Source of the DNA: Roseiflexus sp034432635
GTDB taxonomy: Bacteria; Chloroflexota; Chloroflexia; Chloroflexales; Roseiflexaceae
Reading direction: 5' to 3'
Length of the DNA stretch: 64,000 bases
Assembly (NCBI GenBank): GCA_034432635.1
Contig: DAOUBK010000012.1
Location: forward strand, 45,218 to 109,217
Made by a program: the position numbers and the translations under genes. The number at the start of each line of letters is the position of its first letter. Within the stretch, counting starts at the first letter, position 1. The notes below the pieces were generated by a model. The model searched no databases, was not told where the DNA came from, and saw only the letters and a program-made list of their open reading frames with translations. Below are positions 1-9,300 of this stretch, in pieces.

Positions 1-518
1 ATGCCGCGAGCGCCGCGCGTCACGTCCTGCCAGTTGTTCGCTACAACACGCACAATCACCATCAACCCCAATGTCGCAACAGCCAGATAGTGGCCACGTA
101 GACGCAGCACCGGGATTCCAAATAACACTGCCACGACTGCTGCCGACAATCCTCCGGCAATCGTCGCCAGTAGAAAAGGAAGAGAGGTATGTTGCAGCCA
201 CGCTGGAAGACCGGGAAACGACGTAGTTTTGATAGCAACCGGAAGGGATAGTAGCGCCGCTACATATGCGCCTATAGCCATAAATACCGCAATACCGAGC
301 GAAAAATCCCCCGCATAGCCGTTGGTCAGATTAAGGCTCACCGTTAGAATGATGTTAATACCGATTACTGCCAGGATGCGCAGGTAATAATTATTGAACG
401 TGCTCTCCGCCAGCCATAGCAAGACCCCGACGACGGCGACAATAGCGATTCCTCTCAAGAGATGACGAACTGATTCGTTCGTATTGAGCATGTGTGCGTG
501 ATCGAGTAACTGCGACAT
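1..518 (-). CDS. livM: Branched-chain amino-acid ABC transporter permease LivM (partial, cut by window edge)
   Basis: This is the N-terminal ~172 residues of an inner-membrane permease that, with LivH, forms the channel of a LIV-type importer. After a short hydrophilic start (MSQLLDHAH) the translation shows several hydrophobic segments and the family-typical stretch NGYAGDFSLGIAVFMAIGAY, then GIPVLRLRGHYLAVATLGL, which marks LivM rather than LivH. It starts at an ATG two bases after the livH stop, so the two are almost certainly translated from one mRNA. The C-terminal part lies beyond position 1. Reading is direct from the sequence; the substrate class (branched-chain amino acids or a related amide/urea) is family inference. 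Confidence 0.9.
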   Translation of the reverse strand, partial: MSQLLDHAHMLNTNESVRHLLRGIAIVAVVGVLLWLAESTFNNYYLRILAVIGINIILTVSLNLTNGYAGDFSLGIAVFMAIGAYVAALLSLPVAIKTTSFPGLPAWLQHTSLPFLLATIAGGLSAAVVAVLFGIPVLRLRGHYLAVATLGLMVIVRVVANNWQDVTRGARG

Positions 519-520
519 AT

Positions 521-1420
521 CTATGCTCGTTCATCCGTCGATGCACCCAGGATGCCGTGTGGACGAATCAACAGAACTATCAGCAACAACACAAACACGA
601 ACGCATCACGATACCCGGAAAAGGCAGGCGGCAGAAAACCGACGAAGAAGATCTCGGCAAAACCGAGAATATACCCGCCGAGCACAGCGCCTGGAATGAC
701 GCCGATACCACCGATGACCGCAGCAACAAACGCCTTGAGCCCGGGCAAAAACCCCATAAACGGCTCTACCGTGCTATATTTGGCTGCCCACAACCATCCA
801 GCAGTGGCTGCCAGCAGAGAACCGAGAAAAAAGGCAATCATCACTACGCGGTCGATATGAATACCCATAAGACGCGCAGCCTGCAGATTCTCGGCTGTCG
901 CCCGCAGAGCGATGCCGGTACGTGTCTTGCGAACATAGAGTGTCAATGCAACCATCAACAATACCGATAATCCAATGGTCAGCACATCGAGTGTACTGAA
1001 ACTCACTCCGGCAAGGGTATAGATCTGATTGACGCCAGCAGGCAGTTTAAACACCTGTGGCTGCGCTGTCACGGTGATCACCATCGTATTTTCAATCAGG
1101 CTGCTGACTGCCAGTGAGGTGATCAGCATCGTCACTTCGGGCGCACCGCGCAATGGACGATAGGCGAGCCGTTCTACCAGGATGCCCGCCAAACCGATCA
1201 TCAACATTGGTGCAAGCAACGTCAGTATCAGGGGTGTCAATGCTGTGGTGAGAAAAAGCAGACCTAGATATGCACCCAGCATCATAAGGTCGCCGTGGGC
1301 AAAGTTGATCAACCGGAGGAGGCCGTACACCATCGTAAGCCCAATGGCAATAAGGGCATACATACTACCAAGACTTATACCATTAATGAACTGTTGAGCG
1401 ATGTATGTGAAGGTCAACAC
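521..1420 (-). CDS. livH: Branched-chain amino-acid ABC transporter permease LivH
   Basis: 299-residue integral membrane permease, normal length for LivH. The family hallmark GSMYALIAIGLTMVYGLLRL near residues 18-37 is followed by NFAHGDLMMLGAYLG, and a second conserved block (GLKAFVAAVIGGIGVIPGAV) near residues 227-246 is the loop that contacts the ATPases. It pairs with LivM in the membrane and is driven by LivG/LivF. The gene sits 36 bases after livF and 2 bases before livM. The periplasmic binding protein (LivK/J) is not in the window, so the substrate cannot be fixed; urea and short-amide transporters share this architecture. Confidence 0.93.
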   Translation of the reverse strand: MLTFTYIAQQFINGISLGSMYALIAIGLTMVYGLLRLINFAHGDLMMLGAYLGLLFLTTALTPLILTLLAPMLMIGLAGILVERLAYRPLRGAPEVTMLITSLAVSSLIENTMVITVTAQPQVFKLPAGVNQIYTLAGVSFSTLDVLTIGLSVLLMVALTLYVRKTRTGIALRATAENLQAARLMGIHIDRVVMIAFFLGSLLAATAGWLWAAKYSTVEPFMGFLPGLKAFVAAVIGGIGVIPGAVLGGYILGFAEIFFVGFLPPAFSGYRDAFVFVLLLIVLLIRPHGILGASTDERA

Positions 1421-1456
1421 GCTTCAGGTGCTCCTCTCCGGGCGTGTATGCACAAC

Positions 1457-2161
1457 TCATTGACTCAAGTATGCCTGCTTTACCTGTGGATCGCTCAACA
1501 ACGCCTGCGCTGGGCCTGCCAGTCGAATCTCACCGGTTTCTAGCACATAGGCGCGGTCGGCAATACTGAGCGCCAGACGCGCATTCTGTTCGACCAGCAG
1601 GATCGTCACCCCCCCTTCGTGCAGTTGTTGAATCACGTCGAAGATACGCTCTACCACCATCGGCGCCAGTCCCAGTGAAGGCTCATCGAGCATGAGCAAC
1701 CGGGGACGACTCATAAGCGCACGGGCAATTGCCAGCATTTGCTGTTCACCACCGCTAAGCGTACCTGCCAGTTGCGTGCAGCGTTCCCGTAAACGCGGAA
1801 AGAGGGTATACATCCGTTCGATGTCATCGCTGATACCAGCATTATCACGACGGCAATAGGCGCCAAGACGCAGATTCTCATAGACCGTCAGACGATTGAA
1901 GATGAGCCGCCCTTCGGGACAGTGCGCGACTCCCAGTGCTACGATTTCATGGGGTGGGAGCCGTGTCGTCTCCCGACCGCCCACAAAGATGCGCCCGCTC
2001 CGGATCGGCGCAATCCCAGAGATCGCCATCAGCGTGCTCGTTTTGCCTGCGCCGTTATGGCCGATAAGGGTCACTAGCTCGCCATGCTCGACTTCTAGCG
2101 ATATGCCACGAACAGCTTCTATACCATCATAGGCGACGGCAAGCGACTCAACGCGCAACAT
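1457..2161 (-). CDS. livF: Branched-chain amino-acid ABC transporter ATPase LivF
   Basis: 234-residue cytoplasmic ATPase. Walker A is GHNGAGKTS, the ABC signature is LSGGEQQMLAIARAL, Walker B is LLMLDEPSLGLAP, and the switch region ends in VEQNARLAL, all typical of LivF. I chose the ATG at 2161 (MLRVESLAVAYDG), which overlaps the livG stop by 14 bases. An upstream in-frame start at 2236 would overlap livG by 89 bases and add 25 residues with no family counterpart. It forms the nucleotide-binding heterodimer with LivG. Confidence 0.93.
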   Translation of the reverse strand: MLRVESLAVAYDGIEAVRGISLEVEHGELVTLIGHNGAGKTSTLMAISGIAPIRSGRIFVGGRETTRLPPHEIVALGVAHCPEGRLIFNRLTVYENLRLGAYCRRDNAGISDDIERMYTLFPRLRERCTQLAGTLSGGEQQMLAIARALMSRPRLLMLDEPSLGLAPMVVERIFDVIQQLHEGGVTILLVEQNARLALSIADRAYVLETGEIRLAGPAQALLSDPQVKQAYLSQ

Positions 2162-2942
2162 ATCGTTCACTGTAGCCCAGATAGGCTTCAATGACGTGAG
2201 GATTCCGCTGTATCTCCGCTGCTGTACCTTCAGCAATTAACTGACCATAGTTCAACACATGAATGCGGGAACAGAGATTCATAACCAGGCGCATATTATG
2301 TTCGATCAAAATAGTCGTCAGGTTGAGATCACGATGGATGTTCAGGATAAGTTGCATCATAGCATCCGCTTCAGCGGGATTCATCCCCGCCGCTGGCTCA
2401 TCGAGAAGTAACAGGCGTGGCTGCAACGCAAGCGCACAGGCTAGCTCCAAGCGACGTTGTTCACCATAACTGAGATGTGCTGCCGGTTTGCAGGTTGCGG
2501 TTTCAAGATTCATCATCGCCAGTAATTCATGAGCACGCCTGCTCAATGCTGCCTCGCTACGCACAAAATGTGGTGTACACAACACAACCTGCCAGAAAGA
2601 TACACGTTCGTGGTTCTGTAGCGAAATGAGCAGATTTTCCAATGCCGATAATGCCGGGAAAAGGCGAACTTTCTGGAATGTACGCGCAATACCAGACCGT
2701 GCAATCTGATCTGGTCGCCACCCGGTGATGTCACGCCCTTCAAAATAAATAATACCGGTTGTTGGTACAACTATGCCGGTCAACAGATTAAAGAGCGTGG
2801 TCTTACCAGCACCATTTGGACCGATAACACCGAGCAATTCACCCGGCATGAGCGTCAGATTGTACTCTCTGAGCGCCTGCACTCCACGAAATGATTTACC
2901 TAAATGCTCGACCTTGAGAATCGCTTGAGTGGAAGAAACCAT
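2148..2942 (-). CDS. livG: Branched-chain amino-acid ABC transporter ATPase LivG
   Basis: 264-residue ATPase, first gene of the livGFHM operon in this window. Walker A GPNGAGKTTLFNLLTG, the LivG-specific insertion GIARTFQKVRLFP, signature LSYGEQRRLELACAL, Walker B LLLLDEPAAGMNP and switch LIEHNMRLVM are visible. The C-terminal extension ending RNPHVIEAYLG is characteristic of LivG. A promoter-like element about 200 bases upstream (3146-3173) points into this operon, leaving a long leader. The LIV family is certain; the exact ligand is not. Confidence 0.93.
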   Translation of the reverse strand: MVSSTQAILKVEHLGKSFRGVQALREYNLTLMPGELLGVIGPNGAGKTTLFNLLTGIVVPTTGIIYFEGRDITGWRPDQIARSGIARTFQKVRLFPALSALENLLISLQNHERVSFWQVVLCTPHFVRSEAALSRRAHELLAMMNLETATCKPAAHLSYGEQRRLELACALALQPRLLLLDEPAAGMNPAEADAMMQLILNIHRDLNLTTILIEHNMRLVMNLCSRIHVLNYGQLIAEGTAAEIQRNPHVIEAYLGYSERYVAR

Positions 2943-3145
2943 ATCTCTGGACTAGATCTTTGCCATATGCACAATCAGATCGCTTTCGTTCGAACATGAT
3001 GCGCATATATGCACATAACCATGGATAAGCTTCAGAAAGGCACTTGATGTGGTCATGAATCTCTACTTACCGAATATTATTCGAGAAGAACAAACGATAT
3101 CGGAGAAACGTCGCTGTTGGGTGTGCTGCTCTGCTTTGACGATAG

Positions 3146-3173
3146 ATTATAGCACAAAACGTCCGGAGGTCAA
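3146..3173 (-). promoter_or_regulatory. Sigma-70-like promoter for the liv operon
   Basis: On the minus strand TTGACC and TATAAT are separated by 16 bases, and the -10 is preceded by TGC (extended -10). Transcription would start near 3139, giving a leader of about 200 bases before livG. This is sequence-pattern evidence only. Confidence 0.55.
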
Positions 3174-3287
3174 CATGATGATTTCATGACGGGCGCTGCG
3201 CAACGAACAACATCGCTCCCGTTCACATCTAGCCTGGCGGCGCACCGGTCGGAGAGCCAAGGAATGTAATGTACCGGAGGGACATCT

Positions 3288-3319
3288 TTGACATTGAGGC
3301 CTGGAGATGATTGTATAAT
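3288..3319 (+). promoter_or_regulatory. Possible promoter upstream of the GH172 pseudogene
   Basis: TTGACA at 3288-3293 and a perfect TATAAT at 3314-3319 face the GH172 remnant, but the spacer is 20 bases, longer than optimal. If used, the transcript would begin about 50 bases before the old start codon. Confidence 0.3.
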
Positions 3320-3375
3320 CGATAGGTGCCGGAGTCGTGAAGAAAACCGGCGGTTGCACATAAATGAGGAGAATA

Positions 3376-4454
3376 ATGTTCAACGGTTTGGGCATGCACC
3401 TGGGTAATCTGGCGCATTTGTCGCGGGCGCGAACCCATTCGATCAGCCCGGAGAATTTCACTGGTGAAAAGGGTAGGGGCGGCATGGCGACCAACGGCAC
3501 AGGCGCATCATGCGCCCACGATCTGGGAGTCGGGTGGAAGATTTCACCATCGATCCGCATCTCTCCTGGCGAAACACGAACGCTCGCCGATGTGCGTGGT
3601 TCGGGCGCCATCCAGCATATCTGGATGACATTGACCGGGCACTGGCGTCATGGTCTGCGCATCTACTGGGATGATCAGGAAACACCCTCGGTTGAATACC
3701 CGGCTGGAGACTTTTTTGCCTGCGGCTAGGGACAGTATGCTCAGATCAGCTCGCTTGCCGTGTGCGTCAACCCCGGTAGTGCACTTAACTGTTACTGGGA
3801 AATGCCCTACCGGAGCGGGTTTCGTATGACGATGACAAATATCACTGCACAGGAGATGATGCTCGACTACCAGATCACCTTTACGGAGACCGATGTTCCC
3901 GATGATCTGGCGTACTTCCACGCCCAGTTTCGGCATGTCAACCCGCTGCCGTACAAACAGGTCTATACCATCCTCGACGGCGTGCACGGTCAGGGACAGT
4001 ACGTTGGCACATACATGGCGTTGGGCATCAACAACAATGCCTGGTGGGGCGAGGAGGAGATCAAGTTCTACATCGATGGCGACGGTGAGTAGTACCCTAC
4101 CATCTGCGGCACCGGCACAGAGGACTATTTCTGCGGTTCGTACAATTTCGATGTGGGCAAGGATCAGGGCGGATATCGCAAATTTACGACGCCGTACTCG
4201 GACTGGCGCAGGTCATCCGTCCCGACGGTCTCTATCGTTCGCAGATGCGTTTCGGTATGTACTGCTGGCATATTACCGATCCCATCCGCTTTGAGCACGA
4301 CCTGCGCGTGACCATTCAGGCGCTTGGCTGGCGCAGCGGCGGACGGTATCTGCCGTTGCAGGACGATATTGCATCGGTGGCGTACTGGTATCAGACGCTG
4401 CCTACCGCGCCGTTTCCAACGCTCCCCGACGCGGATTACCCTGAGGTGATATGA
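3376..4454 (+). pseudogene. Decayed GH172 / DUF2961 family gene: two in-frame TAG codons and one frameshift
   Basis: Three consecutive fragments rebuild one DUF2961 (GH172) protein of about 360 residues, a family of glycoside hydrolases active on fructofuranosides and arabinofuranosides. The start is ATG at 3376 (MFNGLGMHLGNL) with GAGGAG just upstream. The frame is broken by TAG at 3727-3729 in FACG-stop-GQYAQISS and by TAG at 4090-4092 in DGDGE-stop-YPTICGTGTEDYF; from memory of the family both positions are usually tryptophan or another aromatic, so TGG to TAG changes are likely. A one-base loss near 4198-4201 shifts the frame between TTPYS and GLAQVIRPDGLYRS. The remainder (MRFGMYCWHITDPIRFEHDL) reads intact to 4454. 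It is very unlikely to make a functional enzyme. Confidence 0.88.
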
Positions 4455-4696
4455 TGAATGACCCTCAACAGAATGATGGTCTCATGAAAGGGATTATTGC
4501 CGGCGCCCTGATGGGTGCGATCGCCGCTGCGGTTCTGCTCCGGCGACGTTTTCCCGCAGGCGCCGGGAGCGATGAACGGTATCTGGAGCTACCGCCACCC
4601 GACAGCGCTGCGCAGGAGGCAGCACGCACGGCAGCCGCAGCAATCGTTGCTCGCCTGCGCAGTGCGTTCCCCAATCTGGCGCGGATCGACGCCTGA
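4451..4696 (+). CDS. Small single-pass membrane protein, unknown function
   Basis: 81-residue protein. After about 12 polar residues a glycine/alanine-rich hydrophobic helix (GIIAGALMGAIAAAVLL, residues 14-30) ends in RRRFP, giving an N-out or anchored topology, followed by a hydrophilic alanine-rich tail. The ATG overlaps the stop of the decayed GH172 gene (ATGATGA), so it was probably translationally coupled to that gene. No family recognised; the overlap and codon use make it a plausible gene, but its expression may now depend on a dead upstream reading frame. Confidence 0.55.
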   Translation: MMNDPQQNDGLMKGIIAGALMGAIAAAVLLRRRFPAGAGSDERYLELPPPDSAAQEAARTAAAAIVARLRSAFPNLARIDA

Positions 4697-4722
4697 ACAT
4701 CGGCGTGCAATTCGTGCGGGTG

Positions 4723-4731
4723 TGATATACT
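4723..4731 (+). promoter_or_regulatory. Extended -10 element upstream of the 47-residue membrane protein gene
   Basis: TGA-TATACT lies 39 bases before the ATG at 4770. No good -35 is visible, as expected for a promoter that relies on the TGN extension. Confidence 0.38.
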
Positions 4732-4769
4732 GTGTAGCGCAACGAACACGGAAGGAGATCGCTGCATCT

Positions 4770-4913
4770 ATGAACACGAGTCTGTTCGACGACGAAATGA
4801 AACGCCGTCTGCTGGTCGGCTTGCTCAGTTTGCTGCTGACCACCCTGGCAGCACGTCTCGCGGTCTATATCACCGATCTGATCCTGGGTCCGGAAGAGAA
4901 AGCGGAGGCGTAA
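4770..4913 (+). CDS. 47-residue membrane protein, unknown function
   Basis: Reads MNTSLFDDEMKRRLLVGLLS followed by a continuing hydrophobic helix (about residues 14-40) and a short charged tail GPEEKAEA. A strong GAAGGAG lies about 12 bases before the ATG, and an extended -10 element lies further upstream, which argues for a real gene despite its size. The longer in-frame reading starting near 4515 runs antisense-like through the preceding gene and is not credible. No family assigned. Confidence 0.5.
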   Translation: MNTSLFDDEMKRRLLVGLLSLLLTTLAARLAVYITDLILGPEEKAEA

Positions 4914-4962
4914 ACGCCACCCTCGCACAAGGCGTGGCTGCGGGAGGGGAACATCAAAGGTG

Positions 4963-5637
4963 TCACGACGACTTCTCCGCCGACTCTGCCAGCATCCGTT
5001 CGCGGTAGTAGCCCCAATATCGTTCCGGCATCATCTCTGCGATCCGCAGCATCATATCATCGGTCAGATCGCTCATGCGATCGAAGGGGATTTTATCACC
5101 TTCAACGGGCGGATGATATGGCTTGCCAAACCGCACTCGTATCGGCTTCCGCCGCAGGATTGCGCCGATACCCGCTTCGGTACCCCAGATGGCAACTGGC
5201 ACTATCGGGCAGCGGGCACGGATCGCTAGACGCACCGCGCCGCCACGCCCCTGTTGCAACTGCTTGGTGTCGCTGCGATGCCCTTCGGGAAACATGATCA
5301 GTACAGCCCCCTGCCTGAGCGCCTCCTCTGCCGCCTCCAGCGCCGCCAGATCGCGCTTGCCGCGTTTGATCGGGATGACATGCATCGTGCGGAACCACCA
5401 GGCAGCAACTGGATTGTCGAACAATTCGACTTTTGCGACCCACCAGGGACGATGGGAGAGGGGAAGAGAAGCGCCGACCACCAGAATATCGCTCCAGTGC
5501 AGGTGATTGACCGCCAGAATCATGCCTTGCGGGCGCGGCGGCAGATGTTCGCGCCCCTCGATCTTCCAGTTGGCCCACACGAGCCGTAACAGATTGAGCG
5601 GTATCCAGAGCAACATGTAGAAGAACAGACTGAGCAC
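4963..5637 (-). CDS. 1-acyl-sn-glycerol-3-phosphate acyltransferase, PlsC family
   Basis: 224-residue membrane-associated acyltransferase that would transfer an acyl chain to lysophosphatidate in phospholipid synthesis. The HX4D catalytic motif appears as NHLHWSD (His45, Asp50) and the second motif as FPEGHRS (residues 116-122); an N-terminal hydrophobic segment anchors it. I chose GTG at 5637 because AGGAG lies just upstream and because a longer reading to 5817 would run into the neighbouring DUF2231 gene with unrelated sequence. It follows that gene by 23 bases, so the two are likely cotranscribed. The exact acceptor is inferred from the family. Confidence 0.85.
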   Translation of the reverse strand: MLSLFFYMLLWIPLNLLRLVWANWKIEGREHLPPRPQGMILAVNHLHWSDILVVGASLPLSHRPWWVAKVELFDNPVAAWWFRTMHVIPIKRGKRDLAALEAAEEALRQGAVLIMFPEGHRSDTKQLQQGRGGAVRLAIRARCPIVPVAIWGTEAGIGAILRRKPIRVRFGKPYHPPVEGDKIPFDRMSDLTDDMMLRIAEMMPERYWGYYRERMLAESAEKSS

Positions 5638-5660
5638 AGCGCTCTCCTTTACGTCTCTGC

Positions 5661-6101
5661 TTACAGTTCTATTCCCAGACGCAGCGAATAGACCAGCTGA
5701 CCTCCCAGCCATCCGGTCAGCACCACCAGCATCGCCCCTAGCGTCAGCAACGCCAGATAGCCGTTCCGCGTCCTGGCATCGTCTAGGATTGTCGAGTTCC
5801 GTCGCCGCGCCTGCCACGCCTGCCAGTATACGACCATTGTCGCCACTCCTGCCAGCGCATGCGCATTGACCCAGACCAGCGCGTCGTCTCTAGGACGCAG
5901 TGGATCGAACACCTGTCGCGCGGCGTCGATCGTTCCGGTGATAACGGCAGGCAACAAGAGCAACCATCCCAGCCACAGGCAATGGTATGCTGCTGTTTCC
6001 AGCGAACGATCGCCACGTCGGAGATAGAGTACCGTCATAATGGCATTACCGATCAACAGGCCGATCGGGAGATGAACTGTGAATGGATGGAGTGGAGACA
6101 T
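5661..6101 (-). CDS. DUF2231 family integral membrane protein
   Basis: 146-residue protein with four predicted helices. It begins MSPLHPFTVHLPIGLLIGNA, the hallmark of DUF2231 proteins (histidines near the first helix), has NAHALAGVATMVVYW in the third helix and ends with GWLGGQLVY. Family members sit in the inner membrane and often accompany redox or lipid enzymes; the function is unknown. It precedes the PlsC acyltransferase in the same direction, and an extended -10 element lies 28 bases upstream of the start. Confidence 0.75.
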   Translation of the reverse strand: MSPLHPFTVHLPIGLLIGNAIMTVLYLRRGDRSLETAAYHCLWLGWLLLLPAVITGTIDAARQVFDPLRPRDDALVWVNAHALAGVATMVVYWQAWQARRRNSTILDDARTRNGYLALLTLGAMLVVLTGWLGGQLVYSLRLGIEL

Positions 6102-6128
6102 CGGTGATCAGATACGACTCGCAGCCTC

Positions 6129-6137
6129 ATTATACCA
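6129..6137 (-). promoter_or_regulatory. Extended -10 promoter element for the DUF2231-plsC pair
   Basis: On the minus strand TGG-TATAAT ends 27 bases before the ATG at 6101, predicting a leader of about 20 bases. The -35 region is not obvious. Confidence 0.42.
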
Positions 6138-6306
6138 TACGTCTTTTCGAGACAATGAGGATTGCAATGCCACCGGTGTTCTGTACTGGATTTCTATGAT
6201 TCCTCCGTCCCTGATCCGGTTGTGCTCAGCCTACACTTCTCCGGTACGGGGAAAAAGCGGCGGTTGCCCGTTGGCAACACTCCGCAACGCCTCTGTTACG
6301 CGTGCA

Positions 6307-9300
6307 TCACCGTGCCACGATGCTCAGCCACACCACATGCGGCGCTGAACGCATCGCCGCTTCAGCCATCATCGTTGCGGTGCGACGACGCGGATCGCTG
6401 CTGGAGATGACAATGGTTGTGCGGAGCTGGCTCCCCTGCGGCAATGCCTGCCAGAAGTACGTCAACGTCAGGTTTGTGCTGGCGCCCGGTTCAAGCGCCC
6501 CCTTCTCCGGGTTCACGATGACCCAACCCTCCGGACGAAACTGTGGTCTGAACTCGATCGCCAGCTCCGGAGCAATCGGCGTATCGGCGCCACAACCAAC
6601 CCGTTGCACCTGGTTCAGGTTTTTCTGAATGCCAACGCTGAGACGCTCCGGCAACGTTCCCAGATCAGCGTACTGGTAGACAATCCGACCGTCCCGGTGA
6701 AGCAGCGTCTGGAAGGTGAATGTGCGCTCTGGCGGACCTGCGGCAGTCGGTACACGCTCGAAACTGACCACAAATGTTGCGCCATTGTCGATCGTCCCAT
6801 AGCGCACACTACCGCCACGCGACGGATCGAGATCGGTGCGGAATGGCGCCAGCAGGTTGAAGAATGCTTCGGTAGATGGCAGACAACGTTCCAGCAGACC
6901 GGTGTACGTGTACGGATAGGGCCAGCCAAACATCAGCGTCCCATCCGACGTGATAGAGATTTCCGTGAACGTGAAGGTATAGAGCGGGAATGAGAGTCCC
7001 AGCGGTACACCATCGATGCGGGTTGTGTTGGTCAGTTCCAGGGTTGGCGCATCAGGTGGAAGATCGATCCAGCGGTACACCGGTCCCCCAGGTTCATCAC
7101 TGCGATAGATGCCAAATGGCGCAGGGGTAACCTTTGCTTCGAACGTCAATGAACGTGTACCGGTGTTGGTGATGGTGACTGTGCGGGTGACACTGGTGTT
7201 GAAATCGAGCGTGGCAGTCACGTAATCGGTCGATAATGCCATCTGTGGTGCATCGAGCAGCAACCCGAAATCGACCGATCCGCCGGTCGGTACGGTGATC
7301 GTGCGCTGCTGAGGCGCATACGAGAGAGCAGACGCGGTCAGGGTATGGATGCCTGGAGGCAGGACCAGCGAGAAGGCGCCGTCAGCGGCAGTCGTCATGT
7401 TTGCGCCGTTCTCAGTGCTAACGGTAGCCGCGAGCGGCATACCGGTGGCGGCATCGCGCACGATACCGCTGACCGGCACACCACCGGCGCCGGTCACCTC
7501 CATGGTGACCGTCACCGTTACCGGCGGAAGGGTCAGATCACCGGCATACATCTGGATGCGCGCCGTGTACGTTCCGGGCGTTGCGACGCTGCTGGCATCC
7601 AGGGTGACGTTGATGGATGCGCTTTGACCAGGAGCGAGGTTCAGGGTCGTCACCGGGAGGCGTAACCAGGGCACATCGACGCGTGCGCGGGCAACAGCCG
7701 CGTGTGCGTCGATCAACCCCCACCCATAGACATTGTTCCCGCCCTCCGACACAACGCCACACTGCGTATCATCCTGCCGCCGCGCTGTACCGCGCAGAAT
7801 GGCATAGGTGGCTTCGTAATCGCCGATCAACGCTGGATTGGCAGCGTAGAGCAGTGCTACAACTCCGGAGACGTGCGGAGTTGCCATGGACGTGCCGCGT
7901 AGCGTTGTGTAGCCATCATTCAGTGACGCAGAGTAAATACCGCCATCGCCGGGGGCAACGAAGTCCGGCTTCATTCGGCCATCAGATGCAGGACCTCGCA
8001 GGCTGAATGATGCAATCGAACCACTACGATTGGTGGCGCCGACTGCTACCACATCGGCATAATCACCTGGAGATGCAATTGTGCCGCAGACTCCAACGCC
8101 GTTGCCTGCCGCGAAGACCGGGAAGATCCCGGCTGCACGCCAGGCTGCGGTATAGCCGGCATACCAGGGATCGTTGCCACCACCAGCCCATGAGTTGTTG
8201 ACAATCATCGGGCGCAGATCCGGTCTTGGATTGCGGTCGTTGCGATCGGTCGGCGCCAGCACCCACTGCGCGGCGGCAAGCAGATCGCTTTCGCTACAGA
8301 ATGCCCCTTCACACCCCTGGGCAGCAATCCACCATGCGCCAGGTGCAACACCGAATCGCTCACCGCCTGGTCGACTGCCGACGATCGTGCCGGTGGTGTG
8401 GGTGCCATGCCCGTTCTGATCGACTGGCATCGGAAATACACCCTGCGGGTCGTACCAGTTGTAGTTGTGATCGTACATCCCGCCGCCGAGTGCGCCGCGA
8501 TAGCGGTCGCGCAGCGCCGGATGAAGCCCCAGCACGCCGGTGTCAATCGACGCAACCGTGACACCCTCACCGGTAATGCCAAACTCATTCCAGACCCGGT
8601 CGGCGCCGATTGCCCGGATGTTCCAACACACCGGATTCCCGTCCGAACTGCAACGCTCGTCGAGACTCGCTGGCGCCGATACCTGCGGCGCGACTGCCAG
8701 ACGCGCATCGGCGCGAACCAGTGCAACATCGGCGCGCTGCTCCAGCGCCTGCGCATCGGTGAGCGTTCCTTCAACATAGACCGCATTGACGATCCAGAAT
8801 GGACGGTATAGCAGACCGCGTGCCGATAGTTCAGCGCGCAACTGGCGCTGAGTACGCTCTGCGTGTTCTACCAGTGTGCGGTAGACGAAACGCCCGCGTT
8901 CCGCCCAGTCGATTATGCCATACGCCGCACTCAGGTGCGCCTGATTGCTCAAATAGACGATGAACGAACCACGCTCCAGAGGTTCGTCCAGTTGCATTGC
9001 CAGGTGTGGGTCGAGCGATTGTTCCTGCTGTGGCAACGGTACACTGGCAGAACCCCAGGCATGAGCCGCTGCCAGCGACGGTTGTGCATATGCTTCATAC
9101 AGCAGGGCGGTGACCGGGGTTGTGCCGGCGTTTGCTATGACCAGCGATTGCGTGACCTGCTGACCCGGCGCCAGTGTTTCACCGATTGAGGCAGGTGAAG
9201 CAGTGAGAACGCCTGATGCGTGTACAGCGCGTCTGCCGGACTGATCCACACATGCCGCAGAGAGAACCAGGGCAATGATCAAGAGGCGCGAAAGAATAGC

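Larger units (their letters stand above)
2943..3375. other. Intergenic region between livG and the GH172 pseudogene
   Basis: A 433-base non-coding gap between divergent genes. It carries a promoter-like element for the liv operon (3146-3173, minus), a weaker one for the decayed GH172 gene (3288-3319, plus), a perfect 13-base palindrome CGAATATTATTCG at 3071-3083 in the liv leader, and a near-palindromic ATGCGCATATATGCAC around 2999-3014. I see no convincing small gene or recognisable riboswitch. Confidence 0.6.

Noticed and set aside
2943..3145. Riboswitch in the long liv leader
   Set aside because: Only a small AT palindrome is visible; no known aptamer pattern was recognised.
3727..4092. 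Amber recoding (stop-codon readthrough or special amino acid) in the GH172 gene
   Set aside because: The same gene has a frameshift, and intact genes in the window end in TAG, so decay is simpler.
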